From Pseudomonas marginalis (lineage in GTDB: Bacteria > Pseudomonadota > Gammaproteobacteria > Pseudomonadales > Pseudomonadaceae): a stretch of DNA of 64,000 nt. Below the pieces are notes generated by a model, which was not told where the DNA came from, did not search any database, and was given only the letters and a program-made list of their open reading frames with translations. The position numbers and the translations under genes are program-made. This document shows positions 54,301-60,943 of this stretch, one piece after another (the stretch's first letter is position 1; every line of letters starts with the position of its first letter). Location: assembly GCF_024169655.1 (NCBI RefSeq), contig NZ_JALJWV010000001.1, positions 1,741,001 through 1,805,000 of the forward strand, written 5' to 3'.

Positions 54301-54960
54301 AATGGTGTCGCCAAGAAACACATCCGCCTGGTCGAACGCCACCGCATTCAGGGCGTTCTGATAAGACGGGTAGGCGCGAATCATCGCTTCGGGATACAAC
54401 TTTTCGACTTCGCCCAGGGGCAGGTAGTGATAGACCAGGCTCAGACGCAGTCCCGCCAGGCCGTCACTGAGGCTGCGGGTTTCGCCCTCACGCGTCACCA
54501 GCACGGGCTGGTCCACGGCATACGGTGCTGAAAGGGTGAGCAGCGGGTTGGCGGCCTCAAAGCCATTGGACGAGCCCAACAGGTCTATTTCACCGGCTTC
54601 GAGCGCCTGGATGGACGCTTCCCGGTTGGGGTAGCGCAGCACTCTGATCGGTAGCGCCAGCGCCTTGGCCAACAGCCCGGCGTAATCGGCGGTGAGCCCC
54701 TCATAATCGCGTCCGCTGGACGTGAGGTCGAAGGGCGGGTAGTCGGGAGCCGCGGTGCCGAGCACCAGTTCGCGTTTGTTCTGCAACCACTGGCGTTGCG
54801 TCTTGTCGAGTTGAGTGTCCAGTTGAACGGCGCCTGCGCGGCTCAATAAGGTGAAGTGTTCCGGTTCCGTTTGAGCAGCGAGCACAGAGGTGCTCAAGCA
54901 CACGCCTGCGCTCAATATGATCAGATAGTCCTTTATACGCCTGGGCATCCGCTTTCTCAC
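51313..54960 (-). CDS. BvgS/EvgS/RocS1-type hybrid sensor kinase
   Basis: Encodes 1215 residues. A signal peptide (to ~28) is followed by two tandem periplasmic solute-binding (Venus flytrap) domains (~60-285 and ~310-530), one membrane helix (IIIVTGLLLLISLTWNAY), and a PAS domain (NETPHPIYVRDRDGLLQTCNDSY…). HisKA has His ~730 (ATMSHEIRTPMNA), then a HATPase, a receiver with Asp ~1021 (LVIADCNMPIMNGYE) and an HPt with His ~1151 (QAHKIKGAARIV). This is the layout of BvgS, EvgS and RocS1. Start GTG 54960 overlaps the preceding response regulator stop (GTGA), so both are coupled. Confidence 0.92.
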   Translation of the reverse strand: MRKRMPRRIKDYLIILSAGVCLSTSVLAAQTEPEHFTLLSRAGAVQLDTQLDKTQRQWLQNKRELVLGTAAPDYPPFDLTSSGRDYEGLTADYAGLLAKALALPIRVLRYPNREASIQALEAGEIDLLGSSNGFEAANPLLTLSAPYAVDQPVLVTREGETRSLSDGLAGLRLSLVYHYLPLGEVEKLYPEAMIRAYPSYQNALNAVAFDQADVFLGDTISTHYMINKGYLKNIRMANFGKHEAYGFSFAVRQDQHTLLSILNAVLAAVPTNEQDSIAKRWSAGSDVLLTAQKLQLTQREERWLKAHPVVRVIANETFAPLTFFDADGNFRGITADLLELIRLRTGLRFEVQRARDVNAMIEQVEAGKTDLIGAIIPSTEREAQLNFSRPYLENSYVLLTRKEPGAPSNLEQMAGKRLAITQGNPLETILRKEFPHIHLVETSDTFKASELLAQGHVEGAVNSLVIANYFLSSQVFQDKLQISSSIGTLPAVFALATSRRATELSSILDKALLSIAPDELGVINSRWRGYTAASDSYWRNYHHLIAQIIIVTGLLLLISLTWNAYMRREIKHRKMAERALNDQFEFMRALVNETPHPIYVRDRDGLLQTCNDSYLQVFGVKREEVIGKSAMQMSTALETEAAQYHADYLRVVAEGNPLILDRTLLINGKKLTIYHWILPYRDSTGEVQGVIGGWIDISERRQLFDELRAAKERADEANRAKSTFLATMSHEIRTPMNAVIGMLELTLKRADQGHLDRPAIEVAYHSAKDLLELIGDILDIARIESGRLSLAPERVNLREVIESVVRVFDGLARQKTLSLLLEFQPELDDTDVLIDPLRFKQVLSNLVSNAIKFTERGQVKIKVQVQATELPQQVEMKLVVEDTGIGISRDDQLRLFEPFAQADNSGHLARSGAGLGLVICRSLCAMMGGQLSLSSVPMVGTQVHVSLKMNCLQPIQAADEPKPAAPAPAPVLNVLVVDDHPANRLLMCQQLGYLGHQFTAAQHGAAGFQAWRQARFDLVIADCNMPIMNGYELSRSIREYEQREQLTPCVVLGFTANAQPEEKLRCAEAGMNDCLFKPISLTALERQLAQITPQPSGSRLDLSNLDALTGGDPQLSRRLLEELLSSSCHDRQILVTLWAQQAPPQDIIEQAHKIKGAARIVQAGVLAAQCEALEQACARDDDRVVIETGIKALEKCMLELERLLHMQLNGLGSPG

Positions 54961-55580
54961 ACTAGCGCGTTTCGTTTTGCCAACTCGATAAGTTCTACCA
55001 AGGACTTGGCTTTGAGTTTTTGCATAAGCCTCTTTTTATAGGTGCTGACCGTTTTGTTACTGAGAAACATACCCTTGGCAATTTCCTTGTTGGTGCGACC
55101 TTGTGCAAAAAGTTGCAAAACCATTAACTCACGGTCATTCACTGCCTTAAACAATTCCAGTTCCTGGGAGTTGCCTTCCGGGCCGCTGGCATTCAATGCC
55201 TGGCTGGGGAAGTAGTTGTAGCCGGATAATACCGCGCGTATCGCACTCAGCAGCTCACTCAGGTCGCCCTCCTTGCACACATAGCCATCGGCGCCCGAGC
55301 GCATGCAGCGTGTAGCGAACAGCGTTGGACATTGAGCCGTCAGAATGAGGGTTTTCATCGAGGTGTTCATTGCGTTAAAACGGCACAGCACTTCGAGGCC
55401 ATCAAGTTTCGGAATACTGATATCCAAAATGATCAAGTCTGGAAGGCATTCGCGAACCATTTGTATCGCATCACAACCATTATCCGTTTCGCCGACGACT
55501 TTATAGCCTTCGTGTTCCAACAACATTCGAATCGCCAACCTGATAACAGGGTGGTCGTCAATGATGAAAACTGTGTTCAT
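54957..55580 (-). CDS. NarL/LuxR-type response regulator (BvgA/EvgA/RocA1-like)
   Basis: Encodes 207 residues from ATG 55580. The receiver contains IIDDHPVIRLAIRMLL, LPDLIILDISIPKLDGLEV with the phosphorylatable Asp, and ILTAQ. The C-terminal LuxR helix-turn-helix is NDRELMVLQLFAQGRTNKEIAKGMFLSNKTVSTYKKRLMQKL. It is the first gene of the operon with the hybrid kinase and certainly its partner. Such pairs control fimbriae, biofilm or virulence genes; the target here is not known. Confidence 0.93.
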   Translation of the reverse strand: MNTVFIIDDHPVIRLAIRMLLEHEGYKVVGETDNGCDAIQMVRECLPDLIILDISIPKLDGLEVLCRFNAMNTSMKTLILTAQCPTLFATRCMRSGADGYVCKEGDLSELLSAIRAVLSGYNYFPSQALNASGPEGNSQELELFKAVNDRELMVLQLFAQGRTNKEIAKGMFLSNKTVSTYKKRLMQKLKAKSLVELIELAKRNALV

Positions 55581-55829
55581 AATCACATTCCATGCAAGTG
55601 CAAATAAAGCGGGCACATTAGCTCAGAAGGCGAGGGGGTAGCATGAAGGTCAGGGGGTGTAAGTACAGAACAGGAAATTTCCTACATCAAAAAAAGTATT
55701 GCCTTACGATCTGTCAAGGCTTTGTGGGCGTTTGTGTCAGAATTCGGTCGGCAGCGAGGAACACGACCTCTGTCCACGTTTTAGACGCTTTTTCTGGTAA
55801 GTTTTTCCTATAGGTGGGTGTTTAAATTC

Positions 55830-56222
55830 CTACATGTTTAGCGGGTTTATCAGTGTCATTAAATCGTCCCGGTTTAATGGTTTTGATAAGTAGCCAAGTA
55901 ACGGTAAGTTGCGTTTAAATGCTTGAGCCTTCAGATTCGCCAGTTCGAGTAGGGGCAGCCCGCTCAGCAAGATAGCCCCTGCGATAAAACCTCGACGACT
56001 GGCGATCTCGACTAACTCAAGCCCAGGCAGATCAGGCAGGCATTGGTCGCACAGCATGAGGTCGAAGGGCCGCTCAGACTGGATCATCAACCGGATCGCC
56101 TGTTCGGCGTTTTCCGCCAGTGTCAGGTGCTCGAAGCCGAAGCTGTTGAGCAGACACCGGGTTGCCAGGAGCTGAAAGGGGTGATCCTCCACCAGCAGGA
56201 TGCGAAGGCAGTTCTTGAACAT
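55830..56222 (-). CDS. receiver-only response regulator
   Basis: Encodes 130 residues, a single receiver domain: LRILLVEDHPFQLLATRCLLNSFG, FDLMLCDQCLPDLPGLELV with Asp ~58, and the Lys in LGYLSKPLNRDDLM. In wording it resembles the receiver of RocR/PvrR-type EAL regulators, but no output domain follows: after the stop there are ~250 bp to the NarL-type gene. It may be an orphaned remnant of a two-domain protein, or a working competitor for the phosphorelay. ATG 56222. Confidence 0.85.
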   Translation of the reverse strand: MFKNCLRILLVEDHPFQLLATRCLLNSFGFEHLTLAENAEQAIRLMIQSERPFDLMLCDQCLPDLPGLELVEIASRRGFIAGAILLSGLPLLELANLKAQAFKRNLPLLGYLSKPLNRDDLMTLINPLNM

Positions 56223-56386
56223 AGGAAGGGCACACGGTGAGTCAAGCGGCGATTGGGCGGGGCGTAGGAAGGTGCCCCATGCCCTTTAAGAGCGTGCGTG
56301 ATTATTCATCGGGTGTTTGTACTGATTCGATCAGGCCGCTCTGTTCCCCTCGTAGGTAGATTCTGTTCAGGGAACAGGCCGCTGGA

Positions 56387-56546
56387 TCAGTCATCTATTG
56401 CGGGCTGGAACGCCCGGTCGATTAGTGCGTAGCAGATGTCGTCCGCAGCCTCCATCAAGTGCACCGAGGGATGGCGCGCCCAGCGTTGTTCTTCCCGTTG
56501 CGGCAGACCGAGATTGTGCGGCGATCTGCTCAAGGATCGGCAATCC
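56387..56546 (-). pseudogene. fragment of a second dGTPase gene, frameshifted
   Basis: On the minus strand 56518-56387 encodes [27 protein letters not shown]…, the motif RHP..[11 protein letters not shown] typical of dGTP triphosphohydrolases, ending in a stop. Just upstream, 56546-56514 encodes [11 protein letters not shown] in the neighbouring frame; removing one base (T at 56513) joins both into one continuous dGTPase segment. Both ends are truncated: the HD motif part and the C-terminus are absent. GC is high, unlike the intact dGTPase gene next to it. Confidence 0.75.
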
Positions 56547-56768
56547 ATTACATGCAACCAAGCAATTAGTTTGGGTTTTTTAATATATTTTTGGTTTGTG
56601 TCATGTGTGACGTGGTTGAGTACTTCGCGCTGTCACAATATTACAATGCTGGGTTCTTAGAGTTGCGATCGCTTTAGATCGATTTTTTAGACTGGATTTT
56701 TATGATGGGTTGAATTTTTGCTATTTGCGAAAGATAACTATAGTGTTGGAGTTTTTGCGGGGGGTTCT
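56547..56768. other. AT-rich leader of the dGTPase gene
   Basis: From about 56555 the base composition drops sharply. A weak promoter for the dGTPase is TTGAGT (56616-56621) - 17 bp - TATTAC (56639-56644). Several other TATA-like hexamers occur (TATAGT, ~56739). No other gene is seen. Confidence 0.4.
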
Positions 56769-58130
56769 ATGGGAAGCATGAGCTGGGACAGGTTGTTGAA
56801 TAATACTCGCCTTGGTGGTCGGCCTCCTAAATCTGAGCTAGGCCGCTCACCTTTCCACTCAGACCATGACAAGGTCATCTTCTCCGGGGCTTTCAGGCGC
56901 CTTGCAAGAAAGACACAGGTTCATCCTCTCGCCACTAATGACCATGTTCATAATCGCCTCACACATAGCTTGGAAGTCGCTTGTGTCGGTCGGACGCTGG
57001 GCGTGAGAGTGGGCCAAGAACTTCTAAATGAAAGACTTATCCCTGAGCAACATTCAGCTTCTGATATTGGTGATATCGTCCAAACTGCTTGCCTGGCTCA
57101 TGACATTGGCAACCCTCCCTTTGGACATACTGGTGAAGAAGCTATTCGTCACTGGTTCTCCAATGATGTGGGGGCAAAGATGATTGAGCAGTTGCCATTC
57201 CATGAGGCTACTGACTTGCGCAGGTTTGAAGGTAATGCCCAAGGGTTCAGGGTTTTAACGACCTCGGAATATCATCCCAATGAAGGGGGAATGCGTCTGA
57301 CCTATGCGTCACTCGGGGCTTTCATTAAGTATCCTTGGCTGGCGGGTGATGCTGTTAACATGCAACGGCCTATCCAGAACAAATATGGCATTTACTGCTC
57401 TGAATTGGGTTTGTTCAATGAAGTGGCCGATGCGACTGGTTTGATAAAATTGGGTGAAAGTTGGCGGTGCCGCCATCCTCTGGCTAATTTGATGGAAGTC
57501 TCCGATGACTTCTGCTACGCCATTCTTGATTTAGAAGATGGTGTAGAGATGGGTATCCTTGAATGGGATAAGGTCTTTGAAATCTTGTGCCTTGTCCTTG
57601 GTGACCATCAGAAGAATCAGCTTGTCAAAGAAATACAGGGCATGAAAGTTGGCCGAAGACTTTCTATGGTGCGTGGAAAAGTCATTTCAGCTTTTGTAGA
57701 TGCTGGGGCGACAGCGTTCATGAGCAACCACAACGAAATCATGACTGGCAAGGTGTTAGGCATCTTGGATCTTTGCGATAAGAACGTGCGTGAATGTGTA
57801 ACCGCCGCCAAAGGTCTTGCGCGTGATGAAATCTTCCAACATCCAAGGAAAGTTGAGTTGGAAATCGGAGCTTACAGCACGATTTCTACGTTGCTCAGCG
57901 TTATCTGTTCTGCTGCTTTGGATTACGTCAAAAAGGGCGGTGTAGCGGATTCCAAGACTAGAAGGGTGGCAGAGCTTATTGGTCTGGATCTGAAAGCGCT
58001 AGATGATAATGTTGGCGTGTCAAAAGAGTACGGCGCAATTATGCAGGTTTTGGATTACGTGAGTGGTATGACGGATAACTATGCTATCCACTTGGCTCGC
58101 CAGTTCAGTGGGATGGGTGGGGAACGTTGA
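56769..58130 (+). CDS. dgt: deoxyguanosinetriphosphate triphosphohydrolase (dGTPase), AT-rich
   Basis: Encodes 453 residues. It hydrolyses dGTP (and often other dNTPs) to deoxynucleoside and triphosphate. The HD-domain metal ligands are intact: His in RLTHSLEVACVG, His-Asp in CLAHDIGNPPFGHTGE, and the distal Asp in RHPLANLMEVSDDFCYAILD. IFSGAFRRLARKTQVHPL is the N-terminal signature. GC is only ~45% by inspection, against ~60% in flanking genes, and codon choice differs. ATG 56769 is preceded by a G-rich site. It separates the receiver-only gene from the EAL gene and has no operon partner. Some dGTPases act in phage defence by lowering dNTPs. Confidence 0.92.
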   Translation: MGSMSWDRLLNNTRLGGRPPKSELGRSPFHSDHDKVIFSGAFRRLARKTQVHPLATNDHVHNRLTHSLEVACVGRTLGVRVGQELLNERLIPEQHSASDIGDIVQTACLAHDIGNPPFGHTGEEAIRHWFSNDVGAKMIEQLPFHEATDLRRFEGNAQGFRVLTTSEYHPNEGGMRLTYASLGAFIKYPWLAGDAVNMQRPIQNKYGIYCSELGLFNEVADATGLIKLGESWRCRHPLANLMEVSDDFCYAILDLEDGVEMGILEWDKVFEILCLVLGDHQKNQLVKEIQGMKVGRRLSMVRGKVISAFVDAGATAFMSNHNEIMTGKVLGILDLCDKNVRECVTAAKGLARDEIFQHPRKVELEIGAYSTISTLLSVICSAALDYVKKGGVADSKTRRVAELIGLDLKALDDNVGVSKEYGAIMQVLDYVSGMTDNYAIHLARQFSGMGGER

Positions 58131-58251
58131 GTTTTGAGTACTGATCTATTTATATATTTATTTTGTTATCGCTATCTAGCGGCGGAGAAAATGATGCGGT
58201 CGTGGTCCTTGTGACACGAGCTACGGCTTAATGCTTCTCTGCGCGAAATGA

Positions 58252-58283
58252 CCCGCCCAGATTCCCGGTGCCGGGTGGGCGGG
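58252..58283. terminator. hairpin after the EAL gene
   Basis: CCCGCCCA (58252-58259) pairs perfectly with TGGGCGGG (58276-58283), and CCGG/CCGG pair inside. It sits 13 bp past the EAL stop codon. T-runs are weak. Confidence 0.5.
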
Positions 58284-58295
58284 GCAAGCGAAAAT

Positions 58296-59459
58296 CTACA
58301 GGCCGACCGCGTCGATATCGATTAACAGCAAGCGCTGGCCGTTATCGAAGAATTGTCCGGCGGTCAGGCAATACTGGTTGGTGGTGGCGTCGCGGTAGGT
58401 CGAAGACAGCGTCAGGCGACGCTCCTCCCAGCCTTCGGCCAGCAGATGATAGAAGTATGGGCGCCATGACCAGTTGTGACCGAGGTAGCGGCTGTCGGCT
58501 TGCCAGGCATCCTGGCGCCATTCGAAGTTGGGGGTCAGTTGGGTGCCATGTCGGTCGCACTGGTAGAAGCGCAGCAGCCAGGGAAAATCCGGCAATTGCG
58601 GCAAATGGCTCAGCGGTGCCTGGCCCTGGGCCCAGGTCTGGAGGATTTTCATCAGTTCGGTCAATTGCTGGCGTAACTGCATGATGCGTCCGCGTTCGGC
58701 GAGTTTTTTCTGCACGTAAGCGCTACGCAGTTGGGCAAAGCGCGGTACGAAAGCATCGGCGGCGAACCAGTCCAATTGCGCCTGGGCAAACAGATAACCC
58801 TGCACGTACCGCGAGCCGCACTCCAGCGCAAAGCTCAACTGCGCTTCGGTCTCCACGCCTTCGGCAATGATCCAGCAGCCGGTTTTTTCCGCCATTTGCG
58901 CGAGTGCCCGCACGACTTCACTGCTGGGGCCACCTTTTGCAGCTTCCTGAAACAGGCGCATGTCCAGCTTGAGAATGTCCGGCTGCAACGCCAGCACGCG
59001 GTCGAGCTGCGAATAGCCGGCGCCGAAGTCATCGATGGCGATGCGTGCGCCGGCCTCGCGATAGCGCGCCACCACGTCGGCCAGGCGTTGGATATCGCCG
59101 CCCAGTTCAGTGATCTCGAACACGATGCGCTGTGGGTCGACGCCGTGGGCCTGCACCTGTTGCAGGCTGGGCAAGGCTTGGCCGGCACGCAGGCGATTGA
59201 TCCAGCGCGGCGAGATGTTCAGGCTCAGAAACCAGTCCTGCGGTGCCTCGTGCAGACGGCTTAACGCGTTATCGCGGATCTGCCGATCCAGGCGGCGCAA
59301 GGCCACGCCTGGGGTGCGCGGGTCGGCGAACAACGGGCCGACCGACAGCAGGCGACCGTCAGCCTGGCGCAGGCGGCCAAGGGCTTCGACGCCGGCAATG
59401 CGCCCGGTGGCGGTGTCAATGAAGGGTTGGAAGCAGGCGAGCGGTTGCCCGTCGATCAC
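58296..59459 (-). CDS. EAL-domain c-di-GMP phosphodiesterase with YkuI-like C-terminus
   Basis: Encodes 387 residues. The EAL domain spans ~1-250: FQPFIDTATGRIAGVEALGRL (EAL written as EAL in VEAL), LSLNISPRWI, VFEITELGG, IAIDDFGAGYSQLDRVLALQPDILKLD and AEGVETEAQL; the catalytic residues look complete. Residues ~250-387 resemble the YkuI C-terminal PAS-like domain (FYQCDRHGTQLTPNFEW, NWSWRPYFYHLLAEGW). In P. aeruginosa the gene in this neighbourhood is arr (PA2818), a phosphodiesterase tied to aminoglycoside-induced biofilm; the assignment by position is tentative. Confidence 0.85.
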   Translation of the reverse strand: MIDGQPLACFQPFIDTATGRIAGVEALGRLRQADGRLLSVGPLFADPRTPGVALRRLDRQIRDNALSRLHEAPQDWFLSLNISPRWINRLRAGQALPSLQQVQAHGVDPQRIVFEITELGGDIQRLADVVARYREAGARIAIDDFGAGYSQLDRVLALQPDILKLDMRLFQEAAKGGPSSEVVRALAQMAEKTGCWIIAEGVETEAQLSFALECGSRYVQGYLFAQAQLDWFAADAFVPRFAQLRSAYVQKKLAERGRIMQLRQQLTELMKILQTWAQGQAPLSHLPQLPDFPWLLRFYQCDRHGTQLTPNFEWRQDAWQADSRYLGHNWSWRPYFYHLLAEGWEERRLTLSSTYRDATTNQYCLTAGQFFDNGQRLLLIDIDAVGL

Positions 59460-59480
59460 GGGGCCTCCTTAACGCGTTGG

Positions 59481-59516
59481 CAAGAAAAGACCCGGCCTTC
59501 GTTGACGAGGGCCGGG
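59481..59516 (-). terminator. Rho-independent terminator of the small membrane-protein operon
   Basis: CCCGGCCTTCG-TTGA-CGAGGGCCGGG forms an 11-bp stem (59491-59516). On the minus strand it is followed by TCTTTTCTTG, after the stop of the gene ending at 59551. Confidence 0.85.
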
Positions 59517-59550
59517 CCGATTGTGTTTGCAAGAATGCAGCCAGCAGGCC

Positions 59551-59892
59551 TCAACCTTTGCGTGAGGCGCCCTGCATGGCCAATTTGATCAGCGGGATCA
59601 AGCCGGCGCCCAGCCGCACCAGGCGGGTCAGGCTGCTGAGACTGCCACCCTTGGCGCCCTTGCCGGTGAAGAAACCGATCAGCGTCACTGCCGCCACGCC
59701 CCACAGCGGCGCGTGCTTGATACCCAGGCTGTCCTGCCAGTTCTGGCCCATGTTGCGCACTTTGTGCAGGGGCGCCATCAGTTGCTGGGACTCATGGCGG
59801 ATTTCCTGGCGGTGCATTTCCATGCGCAGGCGGATCAGCGCCTTGCGCATTTCCTGGCGCGAGTGGGTGTGCGGGAATTCAGTCAGGCTCAT
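59551..59892 (-). CDS. YqjK-like hypothetical protein
   Basis: Encodes 113 residues. A charged N-terminal helix (REMRKALIRLRMEMHRQEIRHESQQL type) is followed by a hydrophobic stretch (APLWGVAAVTLIGFFTGKGAKGG) and a C-terminal amphipathic segment. It is the third gene of the operon; its start overlaps the preceding gene's stop by 4 bp. By position it corresponds to YqjK of E. coli, but similarity is weak. Confidence 0.65.
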   Translation of the reverse strand: MSLTEFPHTHSRQEMRKALIRLRMEMHRQEIRHESQQLMAPLHKVRNMGQNWQDSLGIKHAPLWGVAAVTLIGFFTGKGAKGGSLSSLTRLVRLGAGLIPLIKLAMQGASRKG

Positions 59893-60278
59893 GGCAGCAG
59901 GCGCTCCCGGTCATTGGCCAGCTCTTCGAGCGTGGCGTGGAACGGCGTGGATTCATCGAATACCGCCGCCTTCAAGCGCACAGCGCAGAACACAGCGGCC
60001 AGGGTATAGAACACACAGAGGCAGATGATTCCGGTCAGGCGGTAGCCGGTGTCCCATACCAGAATCATCACCAACGTCGACAACCCCACCAGCAATAGCA
60101 GGGCAAACACCAGGGCCAGCCCGGCAAACAGCAGCAGGCTGACGGTGCGGGCCTTCTGCTCCTGCAACTCGATGCCGAACAGTTCGACATGGCTGTGCAG
60201 CAAGCCCAGTACGGCTGCGCCCAGGCGTCGGGACGTTGAACTTGGGCCCGTGGACGAGCCGGATTCGCCGATAGACAT
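59889..60278 (-). CDS. YqjE-like (phage holin superfamily III fold) membrane protein
   Basis: Encodes 129 residues with two membrane segments (TVSLLLFAGLALVFALLLLVGLSTLVMILVW and LTGIICLCVFYTLAAVFCAV), of the putative-holin/YqjE family. Despite the family name it is a chromosomal inner-membrane protein, and no phage genes are near. ATG 60278 opens MSIGESGSSTGPSS. It is coupled to the downstream gene. Confidence 0.75.
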   Translation of the reverse strand: MSIGESGSSTGPSSTSRRLGAAVLGLLHSHVELFGIELQEQKARTVSLLLFAGLALVFALLLLVGLSTLVMILVWDTGYRLTGIICLCVFYTLAAVFCAVRLKAAVFDESTPFHATLEELANDRERLLP

Positions 60279-60282
60279 AGGA

Positions 60283-60597
60283 TTAGCGCCTTGTAGCAAG
60301 CAGGCCGATCAAAAAGCCCACGCCAGCGGCAATGCCCACCGACTGCCAAGGGTTGGCCTGCACATAATCTTCGGTCGCGGTGACGGCGGCCTTGCTGCGG
60401 TCGCGCAGGGAGTCTTCGGTCAGTTGCAGGGTTTCACGGGCCTTGAGCAGGCTGTCGTGGATCTTGGCGCGCAGTTCGTCGGCCTGGTCGCCGGCCAGGA
60501 TGGCGGTGTCGTCCAGCAACTTTTCGGTGTCACTGACCAGGGTCTGAAAATCCGCCATCAGTATTTCTTGAGCCGTCTGTGCTGTTTTGCTGGCCAT
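60283..60597 (-). CDS. YqjD/ElaB family (DUF883) membrane-anchored protein
   Basis: Encodes 104 residues. The helical N-terminal region (DFQTLVSDTEKLLDDTAILAGDQADELRAKIHDSLLKARETL) is followed by the ElaB/YqjD motif VQANPWQSVGIAAGVGFLIGLLATRR, a C-terminal membrane anchor. E. coli YqjD is stationary-phase induced and anchors ribosomes to the membrane. First gene of a three-gene operon with YqjE- and YqjK-like proteins. An inner start at MADFQ (60558) is also possible. Confidence 0.85.
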   Translation of the reverse strand: MASKTAQTAQEILMADFQTLVSDTEKLLDDTAILAGDQADELRAKIHDSLLKARETLQLTEDSLRDRSKAAVTATEDYVQANPWQSVGIAAGVGFLIGLLATRR

Positions 60598-60943
60598 GGA
60601 TATCTCCGTGAGTGGCTGATCGGTACGTGTGGTTTCGAGTCACCGGCATCGGTGAAGGTTCATTGCAATTGTCTGGTACAACTTTTGCTTTTCCTTGGTG
60701 CGCAGGCTCCGGGGCCTGCGCTGAATCTGGGCGGTTGGGCCGCAAACCGGTGAAAACCTTACCCTATATAACTGAAACTCGCGGAAAAACCCTGTCGGGA
60801 ATGCCCGGTTGTGCTGATCGCTGCGCTAAAGCGGTTCACGCCCTCAGAAGAGGGGCGGAGCCGGTGGTACCAATTTAGTGCGCGAAACGCCGGCTTGAAC
60901 CGCTTTGGTGCTTTTTGCCTTTATCGCAGGCCTGCCAACCTCC
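60598..60943. other. gene-free region between the yqjD-like operon and amt
   Basis: No gene is seen. It includes an AT-rich core ACCTTACCCTATATAACTG (60757-60775), which may hold a promoter for either divergent unit, and a palindrome-rich stretch GCGCAGGCTCCGGGGCCTGCGC (60700-60721, a clear hairpin). No sigma-54 GG-N10-GC element was found for the transporter gene. Confidence 0.5.

Noticed and set aside
56332..56383. 9-bp direct repeat CAGGCCGCT as a target-site duplication
   Set aside because: The copies are 34 bp apart and do not flank the dGTPase gene or any element.
56398..56583. 61-codon open frame on the plus strand
   Set aside because: It is the reverse of the dGTPase fragment, which has the meaningful reading.
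59889..60278. Holin-family protein as a sign of a prophage
   Set aside because: The family includes chromosomal YqjE; the operon is yqjD/E/K-like and no phage genes are near.
60598..60943. Sigma-54 promoter for the ammonium transporter
   Set aside because: No GG-N10-GC element with correct spacing was found; the closest (TTGGTGCTTTTTGCC) has the wrong spacing.
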